Shown here: positions 59,611 to 64,000 of the stretch, in pieces
How the letters are laid out: each line of letters starts with the position of its first letter
How positions within the stretch are numbered: the first letter of the stretch is position 1
Assembly (NCBI RefSeq): GCF_900105805.1
Contig: NZ_LT629788.1
Coordinates: 5,316,501-5,380,500 of the forward strand
Reading direction: 5' to 3'
Length of the DNA: 64,000 bases
Source: Pseudomonas moraviensis
Lineage (GTDB): Bacteria; Pseudomonadota; Gammaproteobacteria; Pseudomonadales; Pseudomonadaceae
The notes under the pieces: model-generated
Told to the model about the DNA's origin: nothing
Databases searched by the model: none
The model's input: only the letters and a program-made list of their open reading frames with translations
Position numbers and translations under genes: made by a program

Positions 59611-61290
59611 TTATGCATTGCCAACTCCTAGCAGGATTCGGCCGCTGGAACAGGTCGCCGTGTCATTGCGATAAGCGAAATACAGTTTGCTGCGCTCCGG
59701 ATCGAAACGCAGGTGTAACTGGATTTCATCGCCGGGGCGCACCAGTTGCTGGAACTTCAGCACTTCCATGCCGGCAAACGGGCCGGTCAGGTTGAGCAAT
59801 TGGCGACCCAGGTTCAATGCCCATTCCACCTGCACCACACCAGGCAAAACCGGCGCCTTGGGGAAGTGCCCGCTGAAGTAGGCCAGGTCCGGCGGCACGC
59901 TGAGTTGCAGGCTCCACTCACCTTCGGTTTCGCTTTGTTCCAGCACTTCGGGCGCTTTTGGTCGTGCGGCCAAAAGCAACGCTTCGACGTCGGCTTGCGC
60001 CAGTTTGCCCTGGCTGTTGAATGGCATTTGCCGCAGCAGGCGCCAGCGTCGGGGCAGGGCAAGGGCTTCGCAATGCTGGCTCAGATGTTTGCGCAGTATT
60101 TCGGTCAGGCCACGGCGGCCGTGCTCGCGCAGGCCGAACAGGCCAGATTCGCTGAGTACCAGCAGCGCACCGAGCGAGGCGCGGTTTTCCTGCACGACAC
60201 CGAGGCGCGCTTCCGCGACCCAGTCGTGATCGATCAGAGCCTGTTCGAGCATCGGCAGTGAGATACGTTTTTCTTCCAGTTTGACGATGCGGTCGAGCCG
60301 CCCCAGCAGTTCGAAGCGACCGTCAGCGGCAATGCGCGCGGCGTCGGCGCTGTGTTCGATGTGGCCGGCAGGCAGATAAGGCGAGGCGATCAGCAGGGCG
60401 CCGTCGCTGTCCTGGCTCAGTTCGACGCCGGCGAACGGCTGCCACAACGACTCGCCCTGGCGCCAGGCGATGCCGCCGGTTTCCGAACTGCCGAGGATTT
60501 CCGTCGGCCATTGCTGCAAGCGCTGTTGCAGACTTTGCGCGGCCTCCAGCGGCAACGCGCCACCGGAAGAAAATACCCGGCGCACGGCCCTCAAGGCCGG
60601 CCAGTCGAGGTTGTCGCCCATGCGCTTGAGCAGCGCCGGGCTGGCGACCCAGGCAAAGGTCGGGTGCTCGCGGCTGGCGCGCTGCAAGTCTTCGGAAAAC
60701 GCCAGTTGCCGGCGCACGAATGGACGTCCGGCGCACACCGGCCACAACACGCGAAACAGCAGACCGTAGATGTGTTGCGTGGCGACACTGCCGATGATGC
60801 AAGCCTCACCGAGGTCTGCGCCCCACAGCTGCTCCAGCGCCTCGACTTCATTGGCCAATTGACGCAGGGTCTTGTCGATGCGCTTGGGCTCGCCGCTGGA
60901 GCCGGAGGTGCACAGGCTCAGTCGGCATTGATCGAGATCCAGTTCGGCGCCGGGCAAACCCGGTTGAGTGAAGTCATCGAGCTGCGCGTCGCCCGGCTGA
61001 TCGGTCAGCCACAGATCGACTTCAGGGGACCAGCGTTGGCGCGTCTGTGCTTGCAGGTCTGCCGGCAGCAACACGCTGACGCCGGCGCGCCACGCACCAA
61101 GCAGGGCGATGGCGAGGTCGGCGGCATCTTCCAGATGCACGGCCAGGTGTTTCACGCCTTGGCCTTGCAGGCCAGCGGCAACGCTCAGGGCCTGCGCGTG
61201 CAACTGCGCGTGATCGAGAGCCGGCGCCTGGCAGATTGCCCGTGCCGGCAGTGCCTTGAGCAACAGCTGCTCAAGTTTTATCCAATTCAT
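59611..61290 (-). CDS. AMP-ligase/dehydratase fusion (ApeH-ApeI-like)
   Basis: A 559-residue two-domain enzyme. Residues 1-430 form an acyl-AMP ligase (P-loop CTSGSSGEPKRIDK, GSSETGGIAW, and GRLDRIVKLEEKR), expected to activate an aryl acid and load it on an ACP. Residues about 455-559 form a FabZ-like hotdog with HFPKAPVLPG (catalytic His about 475) and the Glu in VVQVEWALN. The domains correspond to ApeH and ApeI, separate proteins in Xenorhabdus. The ATG at 61290 overlaps the upstream membrane protein stop by four bases. Confidence 0.88.
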   Translation of the reverse strand: MNWIKLEQLLLKALPARAICQAPALDHAQLHAQALSVAAGLQGQGVKHLAVHLEDAADLAIALLGAWRAGVSVLLPADLQAQTRQRWSPEVDLWLTDQPGDAQLDDFTQPGLPGAELDLDQCRLSLCTSGSSGEPKRIDKTLRQLANEVEALEQLWGADLGEACIIGSVATQHIYGLLFRVLWPVCAGRPFVRRQLAFSEDLQRASREHPTFAWVASPALLKRMGDNLDWPALRAVRRVFSSGGALPLEAAQSLQQRLQQWPTEILGSSETGGIAWRQGESLWQPFAGVELSQDSDGALLIASPYLPAGHIEHSADAARIAADGRFELLGRLDRIVKLEEKRISLPMLEQALIDHDWVAEARLGVVQENRASLGALLVLSESGLFGLREHGRRGLTEILRKHLSQHCEALALPRRWRLLRQMPFNSQGKLAQADVEALLLAARPKAPEVLEQSETEGEWSLQLSVPPDLAYFSGHFPKAPVLPGVVQVEWALNLGRQLLNLTGPFAGMEVLKFQQLVRPGDEIQLHLRFDPERSKLYFAYRNDTATCSSGRILLGVGNA

Positions 61291-61832
61291 GTACGGCCTC
61301 TTACCCGTTGTCGTATCAGCCATTCAATGGCAAACATCAGGCCGATCAATCCATAGGAGATCAGGCCGGTGTACAACATCCACCAATCCAGCGGCGCCCA
61401 CAGGGTGAGGAGGGCGGCGCACAAACCGTTGCAGAAGAAAAACACGCTCCAGGCCAGCGTGACCTTGCGTGTGTAGCGAACGGCAACCTCCGGCAGCTCC
61501 GGCTCGCGCAAGCGCGCCAGGCGCTCGACCATCGGCGGGCCGTATTTCAGGCTCACGCCGAACAGCACCAGCATGAACGCGCTGATCAGCACCGGGTACC
61601 AGCGCAGCAATTGCGGGCTGTCGAATACCGCCAGCAACAGGCAGAACGCGATCGCTACGCAGGCCATCCACAGGCTGCCGGGCTTGCGTTCGCCGGTCAG
61701 GGCGCGCGCCAGCCACAGGCTGCCCAGCAGCAGTGCAAATTGCCACGGGGCGAAATGCTCCATGCCGAAATACACCGCGAAGGGGTACAGCAGACCGGCC
61801 AGCAGCAGGCCCAGGCCGATCAGTCGGCTCAT
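61287..61832 (-). CDS. Aryl polyene cluster integral membrane protein (COG4648-type)
   Basis: A 181-residue protein with five or six hydrophobic helices (LIGLGLLLAGLLYPFAVYFG at the start; ISYGLIGLMFAIEWLIRQR at the end). Such proteins regularly sit between ACP and ligase genes in APE clusters (ApeG position). The function is unknown; it may anchor the biosynthetic enzymes at the membrane. It overlaps both neighbours by four bases. Confidence 0.82.
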   Translation of the reverse strand: MSRLIGLGLLLAGLLYPFAVYFGMEHFAPWQFALLLGSLWLARALTGERKPGSLWMACVAIAFCLLLAVFDSPQLLRWYPVLISAFMLVLFGVSLKYGPPMVERLARLREPELPEVAVRYTRKVTLAWSVFFFCNGLCAALLTLWAPLDWWMLYTGLISYGLIGLMFAIEWLIRQRVRGRT

Positions 61833-62083
61833 GCGGCCGGTTGAACCAGACGGAACACCGCCTCGACCACGTCACCGACGGTGCGCACTGATTTGAATTC
61901 TTCGGCGGCGATCTTCTTGCCGGTCTGGCGTTTGATGTGATCGATCAGGTCGACGGCGTCGATGCTGTCGATTTCCAGATCCTGATACAGATTGGCGTCC
62001 ATGCTTACACGGGCCGGATCCAGTTCGAACAGCTCGACCAGGGCATCGCGCAGGGTGTTGAAAATATCGTCACGAGTTTGCAT
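61829..62083 (-). CDS. Acyl carrier protein 2 of the aryl polyene cluster
   Basis: An 84-residue ACP. The phosphopantetheine serine lies in LEIDSIDAVDLIDHI. It is one of two ACPs (ApeE/ApeF pair) on which the aryl starter is extended. The ATG lies nine bases after the first ACP gene ends. Confidence 0.93.
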   Translation of the reverse strand: MQTRDDIFNTLRDALVELFELDPARVSMDANLYQDLEIDSIDAVDLIDHIKRQTGKKIAAEEFKSVRTVGDVVEAVFRLVQPAA

Positions 62084-62092
62084 GGTCCGGTC

Positions 62093-62368
62093 TCAAGCTG
62101 CCTGTTTTGCCGTGACGAATGCCGCAAGGCTGGCCACGTTGGTGAAATGGTTGCGGGTGTCTTTGGCATCGGCGTCAATCTTGATGCCGTATTTTTTCTG
62201 GATCGCCAGGCCCAGTTCCAGTGCGTCCACGGAATCCAGGCCGAGGCCTTCGCCGAACAATGTCTGCTCGTCGCCGATGTCCTCGGGGCTGATGTCTTCG
62301 AGGCCGAGGGCGTCGATGATCAGCAGTTTGATGTCACGCACCAGGCTAGCGGTGTTCAGTTCGCTCAT
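62093..62368 (-). CDS. Acyl carrier protein 1 of the aryl polyene cluster
   Basis: A 91-residue ACP with the attachment serine in GLGLDSVDALELGLAIQ. It is distinct in sequence from its neighbour, so the two may have different partners (starter loading versus extension). The ATG at 62368 has GGAG ten bases upstream; a frame open ten codons further is less likely. It overlaps the acyltransferase gene end by 23 bases. Confidence 0.93.
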   Translation of the reverse strand: MSELNTASLVRDIKLLIIDALGLEDISPEDIGDEQTLFGEGLGLDSVDALELGLAIQKKYGIKIDADAKDTRNHFTNVASLAAFVTAKQAA

Positions 62369-63158
62369 CTGCGGCGAGCTCCTTAATGAAATAGTCATGC
62401 AAATAATCGTTGAGCTTGCGCGAGGCCTGCGGTGCGGGGCCTTGCGCGGCGAAGGTCTGTGGGTCTATATCGGCCCCCACGCGAAAACTGAAGTGCACGC
62501 GGCGATGGGGGATGCGATACCACGGCTCGGCTTTGGTCAGGGTGGTCGGGCTGACCTTGATGATCACTGGGGTAACGATTTTCGCACCGCGCAAGGCAAT
62601 CGCCGCCGCCCCCCGATGAAAGGCCGGCGCCTGCCCGGGCCGGGTGCGCGTGCCTTCGGGGAATATGATCAGGGTCTGGCCGTCCTGCAACGATTGCGCA
62701 GCGGCATCGAGCATATCCATGCTGCCGTCATTGCTGATGTACTCGGTGCGGCGCAGCGGGCCACGGGTGAACGGGTTTTCCCAGAGGGTCTTCTTCACCA
62801 CGCAATTGGCGTGGCGCACCAGACCGATGAGAAACACCACATCGATCAGCGACGGGTGGTTGGCAATGATCATCTGCCCCGGCCGGCCAAGTCGTTCGGC
62901 GCCCTCGATGTCGTAGGTGAGCACGCCGGTGCGCGCCATGAACCGCACGAAAAACCAGAACAGTCGGCTGACCGTACGCCGGGCGCGCAGGCGATGTTCA
63001 AGTGCGTCACCGGGCAGGCAACCGAGCAGCGGAAATACCAGCAGGCGCAGGCACAGCCCGCCGAGCCCGAACAAGGCGAAGCTCGCAGCAGTGGCCAGCA
63101 GGCGCCAGTAATAGGCGTCGCGGTGTTTGGCGGTCACGGGTTGCGATGCCAGGTCCAT
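62346..63158 (-). CDS. 1-acyl-glycerol-3-phosphate acyltransferase-like (PlsC) protein
   Basis: A 270-residue membrane acyltransferase with a hydrophobic N-terminal region (LLATAASFALFGLGGLCLRL). The catalytic HX4D motif is NHPSLIDVVF, and the second motif is FPEGTRTRPGQ. It is the ApeD-position acyltransferase, probably transferring acyl or aryl polyene chains to a glycerolipid. It overlaps the upstream chain-length-factor gene by 25 bases. Confidence 0.88.
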   Translation of the reverse strand: MDLASQPVTAKHRDAYYWRLLATAASFALFGLGGLCLRLLVFPLLGCLPGDALEHRLRARRTVSRLFWFFVRFMARTGVLTYDIEGAERLGRPGQMIIANHPSLIDVVFLIGLVRHANCVVKKTLWENPFTRGPLRRTEYISNDGSMDMLDAAAQSLQDGQTLIIFPEGTRTRPGQAPAFHRGAAAIALRGAKIVTPVIIKVSPTTLTKAEPWYRIPHRRVHFSFRVGADIDPQTFAAQGPAPQASRKLNDYLHDYFIKELAADERTEHR

Positions 63159-63859
63159 ACACGATTTTTCCACGCATGTTGGCAATCAGGTTGCTGGCCG
63201 AGCAGGGTTCGCAGCAGGTTGAGCGCGTGCGGCCAGTGCGCCTTTGACCGGGTTTCGCTGCTGCTGTTCAGGGTCAGCCGCCAGTCGGTACCCGGCGTCA
63301 GCAACAAACCGAGCGCGTAAGGGAACGGCACATCATCGACCCACTGTGAGTACGCCTCGGGTGGCTGCTCTTCGGTGATCACCAACAGCACCGCCGTGGC
63401 GCCTTCAGCAAGCAGTGCCGCCGCTTCGAGCATGCCGTGTTCCAGACCGTCGCCAGCGGCAGCGAGGGCGGTCATTTCGCTGGTTTCGCCGCGCATGATC
63501 GACCACAAACCGATGATCGCGTTATGCACCGAAAGGCTGAACTGGGTCGGCGACAGAGGCTGTTCGGTGGCCAGATCGCGGAGGATTTCAAACGTGCGAG
63601 GGGTTTCACCGTGCCGCGAGACGAACACCAGCGGCAGATTGCTCCTTCCGTCGGCCAGCGGCCAGCCAACGCTGAAGGCCATCCGCGCCAGACGGCTGAG
63701 GCGGCGGCGCTGCATGGCCGGCAGAAACGACACATCGGGCGCGGCATCACTGCTCTGGAGCACGACCGGTTGTCGGCTCCAGGCCTGCCAGGCGTCCACG
63801 CTGTCGAGCCCCGGGGCCCACGCGCGCCATTGGGCGATGTTGAAGTTGATCACGGACAT
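63134..63859 (-). CDS. Ketosynthase chain-length factor (ApeC-like)
   Basis: A 241-residue degenerate ketosynthase that keeps the thiolase-fold N-half but no catalytic Cys. SLSVHNAIIGLWSIMRGETS aligns with the helix region near the lost active site, and the C-terminal half is much shortened. This fits ApeC, which pairs with ApeO and sets polyene length. It is the first gene of the operon, preceded by a GGGGCGGGATGA ribosome site and a sigma-70 promoter. Confidence 0.87.
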   Translation of the reverse strand: MSVINFNIAQWRAWAPGLDSVDAWQAWSRQPVVLQSSDAAPDVSFLPAMQRRRLSRLARMAFSVGWPLADGRSNLPLVFVSRHGETPRTFEILRDLATEQPLSPTQFSLSVHNAIIGLWSIMRGETSEMTALAAAGDGLEHGMLEAAALLAEGATAVLLVITEEQPPEAYSQWVDDVPFPYALGLLLTPGTDWRLTLNSSSETRSKAHWPHALNLLRTLLGQQPDCQHAWKNRVWTWHRNP

Positions 63860-63947
63860 TCATCCCGCCCCTGCGGGCTTTCGTTGACGCGTTGAGTCGC
63901 CAGCGCCGCAGCAGGCTTGGCTTGGCGCAGGGCGCCGGGTGGCGCGC

Positions 63948-63976
63948 ATTATCCCGGTGCGACGGGTGTGTAGCAA
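63948..63976 (-). promoter_or_regulatory. Sigma-70 promoter of the aryl polyene operon
   Basis: The minus strand reads TTGCTA, 17 bases, GATAAT, with a predicted start near 63941 and a leader of about 80 bases to the chain-length-factor ATG. No other good promoter was found between the 16 tightly packed genes downstream. Confidence 0.6.
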
Positions 63977-64000
63977 ATGTTGGTTACATTTTGCCCAACA

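Overview
The window is a chromosomal segment of a Pseudomonas, most likely of the P. fluorescens group. The evidence is the gene order rsmE-tatCBA-hisEI-ubiBJE-phaIFD-phaC2ZC1-DUF971-hslUV-SPOR-argS-priA-rpmE-nuclease-maeB-ponA-pilMNOPQ-aroKB-damX-gltBD-hemE (the order I recall from P. aeruginosa PA5071 to about PA5034), the high GC content, and many REP/REPIN palindromes of the kind typical of that group. No rRNA, tRNA, CRISPR array, insertion sequence or prophage was seen.

Region 1 (1-6.1 kb, minus strand) is a compact run of housekeeping genes: ubiquinone biosynthesis (ubiE, ubiJ, ubiB), late histidine biosynthesis (hisI, hisE), the twin-arginine translocase (tatA, tatB, tatC) and the start of rsmE. 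Region 2 (5.8-13.1 kb) is the medium-chain-length polyhydroxyalkanoate locus: a small PHA-system protein and phasins phaI and phaF on the plus strand, then phaD, phaC2, phaZ and phaC1 on the minus strand, with a sigma-54-like promoter before phaC1. Region 3 (13.3-24 kb) holds a DUF971 protein, the HslVU protease with a heat-shock-type promoter and a TTG start for hslV, a SPOR-domain protein, argS, priA, rpmE, a secreted thermonuclease and a short NADP malic enzyme. Region 4 (24-42.5 kb) holds ponA, the divergent pilMNOPQ type IV pilus operon running into aroK, aroB and a DamX-like SPOR ATPase, then gltBD and hemE. A divergent MFS/LysR pair follows (42.7-45 kb).

Region 5 (45.3-64 kb, minus strand, about 18.6 kb) is the accessory part: one tightly overlapping operon for an aryl polyene (APE) or xanthomonadin-like pigment. 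It starts behind a good sigma-70 promoter at about 63.95 kb. It encodes a chain-length factor, two ACPs, an AMP-ligase fused to a dehydratase, two ketosynthases, a ketoreductase, a second dehydratase, a thioesterase, a LolA-like carrier, an MMPL exporter, a GT2 glycosyltransferase and two acyltransferases. It also carries genes that are not part of the minimal APE set: a MIO ammonia-lyase whose selectivity residues point away from histidine, a flavin-dependent halogenase-like monooxygenase with the WxWxIP signature, a SAM methyltransferase and a CPA-type antiporter homologue. Together these suggest an aryl polyene whose head group is made from an aromatic amino acid and then tailored. This is the most interesting system in the window.

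Between genes lie at least four families of dispersed palindromic repeats, including two copies of a roughly 180-bp element with terminal inverted repeats.
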